From the NCBI RefSeq assembly GCF_000764305.2, contig NW_025937957.1, forward strand, positions 100,382 through 164,381: a DNA stretch of 64,000 nucleotides, written 5' to 3'. Positions 21,855 to 33,710 of the stretch are shown here, one piece after another. This stretch comes from Hyalella azteca (Eukaryota; Arthropoda; Malacostraca; Amphipoda; Hyalellidae). The notes below the pieces were generated by a model. It did no database searches. It had not been told where the DNA came from and saw only the letters and a list, made by a program, of their open reading frames with translations. The position numbers and the translations under genes are program-made. How positions within the stretch are numbered: position 1 is the first letter of the stretch; every line of letters begins with the position of its first letter.

Positions 21855-22110
21855 TGCCTCGATCACTCAATCGTATGAACACTCATGCTAATACACGTTA
21901 TAATACGCGTGTATTTACACACACATCATCATACTCACATGATAATGCACACGTCATTATACAGACGTCATCATACACACGTCATCATACGCACGTCATC
22001 ATACACACGTCATCATACACACGTTATCATACACACGTCATCATACACACATCATATACACGTCATCATATACAGGTCATCATGCACACATTTTATTACT
22101 AAAATGTGTC
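21855..22110 (+). repeat. 14-bp minisatellite, CATCATACACACGT type
   Basis: About 15 units of CACGTCATCATACA with variants in the core from about 21950. The flanks are degenerate. Frames through it give Thr/His/Ser repeats and are not genes. Confidence 0.93.
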
Positions 22111-25100
22111 CAAATAATTCTTCTTAAAACATCATTACAGCTAATCTTCGCTGCACATGTAATATATTACTTAATAACTAATATCCGTACGTATAATTAA
22201 TATTATCTCAAGTTAGTCAGTGAGTCACAGAACTGAACTTCTAGTCTAGCTCCAGGCAGTGCTGTTTTTTTCCTGTACATTTTTTACCTATGCTCGATTG
22301 AAAAAAAAATATGAAATGAAAAGCCTAAACTTTATAGGGGATGAGAAATATTTTTATTTCAAATCTAATTCGGTCATGTGAATTTCGCTGATTTTAAGAG
22401 TATGTGTTATTTTCTACATTTAATGTTCATGTCGAAGTCTTTGTTTCAAGTAGCAAACTTTGAAGAAATTGATCGGCAATAGCTTCTACTCCACTGAAAG
22501 TAAGCTAAGGAAAATTTTTTGTTTATGAATTCATGCGAGAAAAAACTGTGTACGCAAGATTTTGATCCCAGCAAGAGAGAACTTTATTTTGAAGCTCCTG
22601 TGCTGAAGTTCGAAAGTTTTGTAAATTCAAATTAATTTTAATATATTTATGCGAGTTAATTTTCGTGAATTATCTTATACTTGAAGGTTCTCTTTCATGT
22701 ACTCGAGCTGCTGCATTTTTATAAATAATATTTGACCTCGTTTAAATGAATTAGAATATTACTAGTTTTCAGCGGGAAAGTCGAAACTTCTTACGAACAT
22801 TTAATGCAGAATTCAGTATCTGTTTCGCGATCTGTTTTATCATATATCATATGATATCATATAAGTCGGAAATATTTACAAAGAAATCAATGTTTATGTA
22901 CAAATTTTTTTCAATGTGCTAGCTAAAAAAACGATTAATTAAAAATGATGATCACTTTATTTGCTTCATATATTATACTCTCGACGATGGCTTCAACATC
23001 AAAATTCTATATGCCTACTGAGTGAGTCTTTTTTATTTATGCTTCTGAAATGTGAAGTGAGTAAATGAACTTGGTTAAGGATCAATTGTTCTGAAGGAAT
23101 TAGGTTCCATTTAATTCTATTATTAATGGAAACAATAAAAAAGCTTGTACCGTTTTTTGCAGTTGTCATCGCATTGTAAAATAGTTAACCTTGTTAAATT
23201 AGCTTAAATTCAGTGGGAAAATTTTGAATGACTGGTAAAATATGTCCACCTAGTTCACTTTAAAATCTTTACCTCACTTTTATCAGCGTTAATCTAATTG
23301 TGAAACTTTTATCCTTTTATGTAATTTTTATTGAAATTTCATCAGTGTTGACGTCAAAGGAAAATTTTTGGCTTCCTCCAGGGCATTTTTTCATACATTT
23401 TTTATACATTTCCCATTATTGTTTTAACGTAAACGTCTGACGACCGCCCAATAATAATTCTTGTTCAGGCCTTAAACCAAACTCGGACTTTGTTCTGAAG
23501 CGAAACATGAAATTCTGAACTTCATTAATGGAATTAAATTGCGAGTTCGTGACGTTCGTGGCACGCAAAATTACAGCCCGCTCTCTAAACCCAGATTACG
23601 GGAATTTCAACCATCTGATTCTTCATATAATCCTCCTCGCATCTTTTTCTTGGTAGCAATTTGTGAAATACAGCCGACATAGTTGATTCCTCGCAATTTA
23701 ATATTTCAATTACTTTTAACTAAAATTCATTCGATAAACTACACAATGATTCGATTCCTCGGATAGAGAATATATTCTACGATCTATAGCAATTTGAGAC
23801 TGATCAATGTGCGTCATATATACTGTATCGAGTTATATGCCGTATGGCACAGATATATATTTTAAATTAGCAGAGGACTGACCTATAAGTGACCTAAATT
23901 TATTAAGAATTGAATAAAGCCTTAATACATTGACTCGTTTAGACTATAAACAGCGCAATATATTTGTTATAATTACGAATGGTAGAGAATTTGCTTTGCA
24001 TGAATCCTAGTTGGATCTTAAAACTCGTTGAATAGAAAATTAAACTATAGGTTTAATAATTGTATTCAAAATATACCCGACCTCCAATATAGCATTCAAG
24101 CATAGGTTGTCTGACCACAACCTTTTCGTTCAAAAGATATAGCAAATTTTATTGCGATAAAGTATTAATAAACTGAAAGCAATTTCAATTGTTACTAATT
24201 AATATTTGACACTTGGACAATATACGTATTTTTTTCGTATCACAAAAGTAGGTTGATACAAAAATTGTTCAAACAAAGTTTCAAACATTCACTTTCTGGG
24301 CAGTTTTCTGGAAAGCCACAAAATCGCGGAACTTCGAACATCAGAAGATGGGAGCTGTTTTAGTTGAGGTCATATCGGGGCAGAAAGTGTACTGAACGCC
24401 GGCAGTGATAGTAGCAGCGTTCCATAGCCCTCGTTATGGCTTCAAAGAACTGACATCAACTCGAGAAGTTTCTTACTAAGTTGGAAATAAAGTTTTGTTA
24501 CTTGTTCGTAGTCAGGAAATTCTCTACTGGATTTATGGACCAAATTTTTTTTGTTGATTAGTAGGTGTTGGTATCCGTTACTGATATGTTATTTATGCTG
24601 AAATCCACCGCACAGTTGTAATCCGCTCCGCTGACCCTAAAATTGGTCTTGGTAATTAGAGGAAGAAGTTAAATTTAGTATACCGTAATAAAGTTTTTCA
24701 CGATGTTTGCTGTCTACTCGTGGAATGCAAATGTAAGTGAATTTATTGACATCTACATTGACATTTCTGAAGATTATATTTTGAAAATAAATAAATTGTT
24801 AATAATTAAAGACTCTAATTCGTTGATTTTTTATTTAATTGAACCAACATGACAACATTTTAATATCTCTCATTTGCTTGAATCGCATCTATACGACATA
24901 TTTTAAAGCTGGAAAAAATCCCAAGAAAATTTATGATATCTTTATAAATAACGTCTGGAAGTTCAGCTTCATAGTTAATTTCAAAATTCGAGAATTCGAG
25001 TAGAAAAAAGTTAAAACATGAACTTACAAATAAAATACAAAGCAAAATAAATAAGCAAGGAAATAAATAAATAAAACCCCGGCTAAACATATCTATTTAC

Positions 25101-25375
25101 AAATTAAAGTGTATCAGGACTGAAAGTTAAACCAGGTCATTGTTTAAGAATTTACAATGATTTTAAAATACGCAAAACGCAAATCGTAAGCACTGGAAGT
25201 GGAAACCTAAAAATTAAAGCAACTATCAGATAAAGGAACTTCACGCTGCTAGGAACGCACAGCCGAATGAGGGGGGGGGGAGGCGACCGTGAGTGGTCAG
25301 TCCTACAGCTCCCTTTATGCTCTGCGACTCTAGAATATATTGCGTGACGTCATCTCAAAGAGGAGCCCTGTGAAG
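22111..25375. other. no gene recognised
   Basis: More than 3 kb of AT-rich sequence. No frame above about 75 codons, no repeat array and no mobile element ends recognised. A pure G run occurs near 25270. Confidence 0.5.
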
Positions 25376-25431
25376 CTCCTCAAAAAATGAGGAGTTCCGC
25401 AGAGTCTTCCAAAAAAATGGAAGACTCTGCG
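25376..25431 (+). repeat. two adjacent perfect A-loop hairpins
   Basis: CTCCTCA/TGAGGAG with an A5 loop (25376-25394) is followed 3 nt later by a 14-bp perfect stem, CGCAGAGTCTTCCA, with an A6 loop (25398-25431). It is purely structural, and no transcript can be assigned. Confidence 0.8.
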
Positions 25432-25655
25432 TTACTTAATAAAGAAACAAACCACGCATTTGATGAAACATATTATCCATAATAATTGATACGACGCTTC
25501 ACCAAATACAAAGCGTGTTTAAATTATGCTCCTGCCACCATGTGGTTCATAAGTTATCTCACAAAATATTCAAACCAAACTCGGAATTACCTTCGAATTG
25601 AATAATAATTGTCTGCGATTCCAGTATCCTACCATATTGCTGCCACTGCGTAAAA

Positions 25656-25732
25656 AAATCCTATTTATTCATTCGAATAAATCCTATTTATTCGAATAAA
25701 TCCTATTTATTCGAATAAATCCTATTTATTCA
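25656..25732 (+). repeat. 20-bp tandem repeat, CGAATAAATCCTATTTATT
   Basis: Four copies of AAATCCTATTTATTCG-type units of about 20 bp. Each unit is itself partly palindromic (AATAAA near TTTATT). Confidence 0.9.
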
Positions 25733-28700
25733 TCAAGTCACAATGATTTAAGGAATATTCTTCACAAAAGGAAATTGATTCCAGCATTTACCTCTGCAAT
25801 TTCAATCTTAACGTGAATGGACACTCGTTGGAACACTACACTGAAACATGGAAAACATATGAAAATTCAGTGTCATTGTATCAAATCCGTTGGCTAGTCT
25901 TTACATCAAAGTTCCTGCGTTATTTCTACCGAAACAATGCGGTGAATCATTTAGTCATTTATACGGTGTTTCCTAGCCAGACCCAGTGAGATCCACTCAG
26001 ACCCAGCCAAACCCTGCACCCCTGCAAACCTGCACAGAGTTTAAGAGAATAAGATTTTGTTAGTACGAGCGCAGCAGTTCAGAACGCAATCATTCATATT
26101 TGATGGACTACAAAATAATTGATAAAACGGAACGCCAAATTCACGTTTAAGTATGTGGACCTCCAGCAGATGATGATGGCGAAACGCGAGCGATGCTGAA
26201 ACTGTTTGTTTAAAAAAATTTTGTTGTGTTTCTTGTGGGGCATGCTGGAGTTTGGGCATGCCGGTGGCGATATAGTTTCTACGTTCACTTAAGTCTTCGA
26301 TGCTTGTAAGAATGAAATGAAAGGTGAAATTTAAATGAATAAATCATGAAATTTGGTATGTTCTCTGATCTGGAAAATCACTCTGGAAACTGTGTTTGCG
26401 GAAAGGGGGAAAATAACTAAAAGCTGTGGCAATTGTTTGATTCAATGAAAACGTAGGTGATTGTTCTTTTACCGTAGATTGTAAAGCTGGTCGAATTGTA
26501 TTAGGACCGCTGATGATAATTCTTCGAGTTGGGTGTACCAACAAGGAAAATCAGTTTATATTTCGATTGGATGCTGAAAAACTAAACATTAAGTAGTGTC
26601 TTAATCACCGAAACTCATAAAATCTCACTATTTTTTTTCTAATAATCAGAGAGAATACAGTTATGTGGTCTAGAACTGAGTACATATTTTGGCATAAGGA
26701 ACAGAAAAATGTTCATTACAACATGCAGTGTGCTGCCTCGACCACGGCACCTCAAAGCGGTGGTGCCACTCCAGCCGTGGACGTTGCGGCAATGATTGTT
26801 GAACAAAATTTTTATGATGATAAATGATAAATTAAATAATTAAAGCAGTAATATATCATTGCAGTTTTGTCTAACATTAAATTAATGTTGGACAAAAAAA
26901 GTAAATCGTAGTTTTCATTATGGAAAGAAAATGAAAATGAAAAGAATTTTGAGATTCATCTTGAGTGCTGTTGAGGTAAGACTTCATACGACAAAAATTG
27001 ACCCCGGAATGCATTTCGTATAATTCGATTCGAACGAACAAGAAAAATCTATTGTTGGTTCACATCATACTCTAAAAAAGTAATGGGTTGTATTGACCAA
27101 ATTGTGACACACTTGCTGCGTGTAGCACTGATGCGTCTTTTTCGGGCCTAAATGGGTCAAGATGACCCATTTAGGCGTAGAAGTGCATCGCTCTTCTATA
27201 ACAAAGCCTCATTACTGTTCTCGGGTGCAAGAACCATCTCGGCATAAACATCATCATGATCGTGAATGTATTCCGGCTTTCAAATCCAATCCTTATTCTT
27301 GTTTTGAAATGGGAAGTCGATCCAAAATGTAGTTAACATTAACAGTCCATGCTATATGTCTCCGTGCTTAATTGGTTGTCTTGACTAGTGAGAGAATTCA
27401 CGCATCAAGCTAAACTCTTCTCTAAATGCAACGAAAATTAAATAGCCTAATTTTAACACAGTATAAATTGCGTCTATTCTCAATAACATTTACGCATAAC
27501 TTTTATTTATGATTATTCAGATTTCTATAATCATTAACGCTTCAATGAGCTGCACCAATGACACGCGATTCGCACTTCCTTCATTACAAATAATCATCCT
27601 GACGCTCATAGAGCAAGAAAGCAAACAATAACCATATATTAATATGAAATTCGCTAATTAAAAGTCTCATTTAAAACCTGAATACAACAATATAAAATAA
27701 GAAAATTGAAACGCCCCTACGTTCTTGCCTTTTGTAATTTCTCTCATACTCAATTAATTGATAGTGTGGTGAGAATCATGATTGCGATGAGACACATTGT
27801 TTGTAAATAGATAATTGGTCTATATTAGCAATCTTTTACATCGAGTTATGTAGCACTTGCCGTCATATTTATTATTTGATGGACCACAGATAAAATATTA
27901 GACCGAAGAGCAAAAATAATGTGATATACTACATATTGTATTAATATTTTTCTGTACACCGAATAAATATTTCCGTTAAATTCAAGCAAAGATTCATTAA
28001 GAGATGTTGGATAACAAAATATATTAGCATGCATTAATTAATGATTGGTTTGTATTGTCTTTTTAGGAAGTTATATTTGTGCATTTATATTATATATACG
28101 AAACAATATTGAACGACACTGTGAAAAGACTTGTAAGGTTGATCGCCTCTTCCTTTTAATTAGGGATCAATGAATCGTAAAGCTTCATTAATTAAATCAA
28201 ATGGAAATCGTAGACTTCCAAAAATTCATTATATATATACAAAATAGCAATCCGACATCTTTTGACGGCGCTTTTATTATGATAGAATATAAAAATGAAC
28301 TCTTGACTTCCTATCAAACAAATCTTTACTTAGTAATGGAAGAAATTCTTTTCTTATTTTCTTGTGATAAATATTTTTCAATCCAGTATGAGTTTCCTGC
28401 ATTAAAATCTGTGTATTGTTCCCGCAACATTTTATTTCTTTTCTTTGTTATTTAGTTTTAAACAGCCAAATTCCTCTTCTTTCTTTAGGATGCAGCTTAA
28501 TTTGTTCTTCGTATCCTTATATGTTATCAAAGAGAATAGGAAAGGGGGAATGAAGGATGCCTGAGTTGGACAAGAGGAAGGGGGTACGTGGGTGAAGGAT
28601 GCTTGAAAGGAACAAGAAGGAGGGTTTGTTGAAGGATACAACAAAAGGATCAAGAGAAATGGCAGAAACTCTTTGTATTCTCAACCTCAGGGATAAGGCA

Positions 28701-28988
28701 AACTCTTGAGTATATTTGAACTTTTTTAATCCACACGAAATAAATTTTCTAGAATTATTTTCTTTTTTACAAATGATCTAACTTTGATGATAAACTTTTC
28801 CAATGTTTATGATCTTTTCCAAGTTTTATGATTTCAGCATTTCAAAGTTTCTTGACTAAACTGTTAAAGTTTTCTATTGAAGTATTTCATGTTTATAACC
28901 AATTTTCAAACTTTTTCTGACGTTGTTGTTTAAAGTTCCATGACGAACATGTCGAAGTTTTATGAGGAGTCATTTAAAGTTTCATGAC
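25733..28988. other. no gene recognised; small palindrome at 27147-27175
   Basis: AT-rich. CCTAAATGGGTCA (27147-27159) and its exact inverse (27163-27175) form a 13-bp stem with a 3-nt loop. At about 28530-28650 two imperfect copies of a GAAGGATGC...GGAACAAGA unit occur. Minus-strand frames near 26.1-26.5 kb have no domain. Confidence 0.45.
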
Positions 28989-29344
28989 GTACACTGAGAG
29001 AAATGGGCGGGTCTGGATGACCCACTTTGATGAGTCAACCGCGTCCGAAAATCGGTGCACTTTTTTGACTCACTTGCCTCATTTGTGGGTCATACTGACC
29101 CATTAAATTCCAGGCATGACTCACTTGTGACGTCAAATCTCTTATGACGCCACCCGTAGCATGGATACGTAGTTAGCATCTGAGCGTCAGAGCGATTTAA
29201 CGCCACAAGTGAGTCATGCTTGAAATTTAATGGGTCAGTATGACCCACAAATGGGGCAAGTGAGTCAAAAAAGTGCATCGATTTCCGGACGCGGTTGACT
29301 CATCAAAGTGGGTCATCCAGACCCGCCCATTTCTCTCAGTGTAC
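28989..29344. repeat. palindromic (fold-back) MITE
   Basis: Two arms of about 155 bp are inverted copies with a few mismatches. The left arm starts GTACACTGAGAGAAATGGGC and the right arm is its inverse, ending CTCAGTGTAC. The centre (about 29150-29190) is unpaired. GTAC at both ends may include the target duplication. Arms contain repeated TGACTCA and TGGGTCA motifs. Non-coding. Confidence 0.88.
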
Positions 29345-30959
29345 TTGCCGCACGGAACATATACTGTATATAGTGCTTTCTGCAAAAGCTTCCGTTACAA
29401 TATTTTCGCCGTTATTGGAGTCGCACACGTTGATAAATGCTTGTAGTAAATCATTTTGCTTTGGCTGTATAAGGAGAAGAATAAAAATAAAAAATGCTAA
29501 TTAGTCATAAGGACTGAACTTGCTCAACACACTTCCAGTTACCAATGCACTTTACTTCTACTGTTCCAAATTTACATGACTTCATTAGTTTAATTCCTTA
29601 ACAACGTAAATAAGAACAGTTATTAACCGAAATTAGGCACGAAGAACACACAAGACCCTATAAATAAATTAAGCTGCTGGTATTCTCCATTACTGGAATC
29701 TGCGCTGTAATTATGTGTTATAGTAAATTCTCTGAAACGCCCTGGAAAAATTCTGTGCGCAGATCCTGAAGCCACCACCACAGACGGGGTGCTTACAACC
29801 GAAGTAAAATTAAAAGTCCCCAGTCTGGGCGCCCAGTCTGGGTCCCAAGTCTGGGTGGCGCTTCGATGTTTATAGATGGCGATGGTAGATTATAGATGGC
29901 ATAGCGGTGGGTAGCTTATTGAATTTTGGTACAATTGGAAATTAAAGAACAAAGATAACGTTGAAACTTTTATTGTTTTGGTTCCGAAAAGAGAATTGGT
30001 TCGCAGAACGAAGCCGCAGGAAGAAACGAGAAGCACGAAGCGCGATGAGGAACTCGTGCACTGTAGTAAAATACGTACGCACATAAGTACAAGTTCGAAC
30101 GTTAGAAGTCTAGAACACAATATTTAATTTCAATTGAATGGGTCACTGTTTCAGGTGAATATGTCTCTCTCTCCAATTCTCACCATATATTGCCGGTGGC
30201 AACAGAACGTATAAGCAAGGAGAAGTTCAGTTCAAAAATCAGAAACGGCAGAGTTGAAGACCAAGTAGAGGCGGTTGGGTGGATTCTTATCTGAATAAGA
30301 CATAAAACCAACTTAAGCCTAAAATTAATAACTTCAAGTTTTTTAACGCAATATGATCAAATAAAGTCAGATAAATAACGCTTTCAAGATAAATCATAAT
30401 AACTGACCTATTTGTTTCCGTTGAGGAACCCTAGACAAGAGTTCTCATGTAGAGAACTATTAGAAGGAAAATAGTAAAAACAGTATAAGGAGTGTTCGCT
30501 CGTACTTAAAGAGTTAAGCGCATGCAAGCATGCAAGTTAATTCACAGCACTAGGCATGTGACATAATCGGTTAACACCGAAGCTCCAAGGAGCCAATAAC
30601 CCTACGGGTTTCAACCAGTGGCGTAAAGCCAGTTAAGCAATATCTTAATTAAACGAGCGAAACACAGAAGTGCTAACATGCATTGAATGGAACAAAATAA
30701 AGTGAAAACACACTCGCACAAACTCAAATTAAGGTATAGATAAGCAAGAGTTAACAAAATTGGTAATACTGTTTGAGCAAGAGGTCTTCACTCAGGTAAG
30801 GTTTAAGCAATAGTCTTCTAGAACGAGCTACAGAGCGTCGACTGTCTCCGGACATGTGACAAACGACAAGCGCATAAACGCTAACGAATTAATTAGACAA
30901 TAAATTTTAACAAGCTACATCTGCCCAAAAATTGACAGCTGAAACCCCTATAAATTGAG
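29345..30959. other. no gene recognised
   Basis: AT-rich. There is a short patch of CCCAGTCTGGG repeats at about 29820-29860. No coding or RNA gene seen. Confidence 0.45.
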
Positions 30960-31613
30960 AGGCTGGAGAGTATAGGTGGCGGTCATCAATGAATCAGCGA
31001 TGAATCATCGCTGATTTAATAAGGCCTAAATCATTTATGGCGCATATTGCAGGCAAAGCTATCGTAAGCCAACGATAACCAATTGCCTAAACTACACAGT
31101 GCACGAAAGAATTTTCTACTGTAATTTATCCAACGTAGAAAGAAGTTATTGGGTTGCAGATCATTCGAGCTCAAGACGGAACCACGACTTCGTTCTGTGC
31201 GCTTGGCTGCTAAGATTTTGATGCAAGTACATTTAGAGTGAATTTGGTAGCTACGAGTAAAACTGACAGACATAAGCAAGGTGTTCACAAATTTTTGTGA
31301 ACACCTTGACATGCGCATAAGTGAAGCACTGGACGTGTATCAGCCTGCTCCTGTTATAAATTATTCGAGGGACAATGGAAAATTATGTTGCAAAACATTA
31401 AGTTTTTCAAAAGATGATGAACTTCAAAAGATGAATCCAACTATTCATGTTCACGCGATATATTGCGAAATTTTGTAGCAAATTTTGCGTATGCGCAAAC
31501 TTGCTGTGTTTGAAAGATTCCAAATAATTGAGAATGATTTCTTGTATCATTAAGTATGAATTATATGAATCGATTAAGTGTGTTTCATAACATTTATAAT
31601 ATTCTCAATATAA
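30960..31613 (+). repeat. dispersed repeat family D, copy 2
   Basis: Collinear with the minus strand of 6505-7240. It includes an internal perfect stem, AAGGTGTTCACAAA/TTTGTGAACACCTT (31278-31308), that the other copy lacks in part. No conserved frame between copies, so the 65 to 95 codon frames here are not supported. Confidence 0.7.
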
Positions 31614-32680
31614 AGAATATGGCTCTTTGTTCGGGGGATTGTTCGGAATGAAAACTCGTTGTGGATTGTAACGGTTTCTGAAAACAAAGAATGAACAATT
31701 TGAACACAAATCGAGGTTATTCGAGATTATAAACAATATAGAGAAAATAGCCAACGTTAACAAGTAATAAAAAGGATCATAACATAAGTAAATGATAACG
31801 TACCAAATTGCTGAACAATCTCGGTCAAGTTTGGTTCAAAATGAATTTTGTCTGAGCTCATTAACTCTGGTCCTGCCTAAAAGGTCCCAACCTTATGTAC
31901 ACGAGAGAAGTATGCCTAGTAAAATTCTTTACACTCAAGTTCCTGCATTTATCTAAAGCCACTTTGACTTGGTCGATGGCGCTTGGTATTTCTAAAGCGT
32001 AGCGAGCGAGTATAGTAAGTACACGTTCGGGTACGCACCGTTTATGTCTGTTGGGTTGGCAAGTGCTGGCGTTGAGCTTCTTTGCTACCAATCTTTGCCA
32101 TGTTCTGCTTGGAATATGTGCTTTCCGGGAAAAATACTCGCCAAAAAATATCCTCAATACGTAAATGGATTACAAGTGAACTGTTTTCTATCGCTGACTT
32201 TGATAGTGAAAATTATATAATAATAATTAATTACGGTTGGATTAATTGTTCAGCTGTTATAAAAAATTAGGTAAAGAGAGGCGACTCTAAATTAGTCATT
32301 ATTATTTAAAGTGAAGCACGGCGAAGTATTAACGCAGGAATATAAATGGTAGCTAGAGCGGCATATTCATAAGAGTACATGCGAGTGTAGGAGCCGTCAT
32401 CATCGTATGTAGACGCTTACAGTGGGTGAATTTGCATTACCTATTGATCACCATTAATCTCCAGCTGCATTACATTCGCTCACTGTTGAAACGCTCGAAT
32501 TTTCTTTCTGTGAATTTTTGAGCAACCCTTAACAAGAGACCGAAGACATACAATTAAGGCGATTTCTAGAAATTATATCGATGGGAAAACGTCACTCAGA
32601 GGCCTTGCAGCTGTAAGGCCCTGCAGCTATAGCCTGCAGATCGTAAGCCTCATTAAGCTCTGGTAATTGAATGCGGTTCA
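31614..32680. other. no gene recognised with confidence
   Basis: A minus-strand frame at 31861-32157 (98 codons, basic, KAHIPSRTWQRLVAKKLN) has slightly protein-like composition. It shows no domain, no convincing splice partner and no second copy, so I leave it as unassigned. Confidence 0.35.
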
Positions 32681-32824
32681 GGGCCCATACTTTCAAAAAA
32701 GTAAAGAGATCGTACGTTCATCAGCCAATCATTGACGGCTTTTGGAGCAAAATCCACCAATCATAGACAAGATAATTGAGTGTAAGTACTTACGTTCACT
32801 TAGCGAGTTTTGAAAGTATGGCCC
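32681..32824 (+). repeat. MITE family A, copy 2
   Basis: Both ends are preserved: GGGCCCATACTTTCAAAA at left and TTTTGAAAGTATGGCCC at right. The internal block GTTCATCAGCCAATCATTGA is shared with the other copies. Confidence 0.88.
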
Positions 32825-33117
32825 TAGCTTACGAACAAATTCCACGCGGACGGTCGAGCTGAGAGCTGCCGCTGGATAAAAGAGCTGCAACTGATGCTAT
32901 CAGAAACAGTATAAGCCGTTAACACTGTAATTGTATATTGCGTAAAGATGTATACGAGTCATGATTATTTCCGTGAGATAGTTCAAATATTATAGAACTG
33001 TGATTATATGGCCAAATAAATCTGTAGTATATGGCCAAATAAATCTGTAGTTCTGGTGTAAATATTTGATAATCTGGTTCAGATTAAAAATGAGTTTCGA
33101 CAGTACGCTTGCTCGCG

Positions 33118-33470
33118 GGACAGTTCTACATGAGTCTCACGAGACATTTCCTCATGAGTCTCGCGAGACAGTTCCGCATGAGTCTTGCAAGACATTTCCG
33201 CATGAATCTCGCGAGACATATCCTCATGAGTCTCGCGAGACAGTTCCTCATGAGTCTCACGAGACAGTTCCACATGAGTCTCGCGACACAGTTCCGCCTG
33301 AGTCCCGCGAGACATTTTCGCATGAGTCTCGCGAGACAGTTCCACATAAGTCTCGCGAGACAGTACGGCCTGAGTCCCGCGAGACAGTTCCTCATGAGTC
33401 TCACGAGACAGTTCCGCATGAATATCGCGAGATATTTCCTCATGCGTCTCGCGAGACAGCAGCCCAGAGT
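33118..33470 (+). repeat. 24-bp minisatellite with TCTCGCGAGA palindromes
   Basis: About 14 units of CATGAGTCTCGCGAGACAGT plus TCCG. Around six units keep the perfect palindrome TCTCGCGAGA; others carry CpG-to-TpG or CpA changes (TCTCACGAGA, TCTTGCAAGA). The unit length keeps all plus frames open. One frame, from an ATG at 33090 to 33710, gives 8-residue repeats (HESRETVP) followed by a hydrophobic segment. I do not call it a gene without transcript evidence. Confidence 0.93.
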
Positions 33471-33710
33471 CTCGCCACTTGCTTGATTAAACGATCATCC
33501 TACCCCACGGTCTCGACTGCAGCCACAGCCTCGGATATAACGAGCTGGCTGGCCATTACGAGCGTCTATTGCTCTGTTTTAATTACCATTTTGAATATTG
33601 TTTTAATTGTTGTTTCAATTCCGAGCGCTTGCATTCTCTTAATTAATAAAGGCAAACCTCTTCTCGGGCTCCGGAATTTGTTTCCCTCAGACAACTCGCC
33701 TACTCACTAA

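Noticed and set aside
25398..25431. Rho-independent terminator
   Set aside because: Strong stem, but the loop is A-rich, there is no T tract after it, and this is nuclear eukaryotic DNA.
31861..32157. 98-codon basic minus-strand frame
   Set aside because: Mildly protein-like but without family, partner exon or second copy. Left unassigned.
33118..33470. CRISPR array
   Set aside because: Repeats are directly tandem, without unique spacers. The other arrays in the window also lack spacers, and the genome is eukaryotic.
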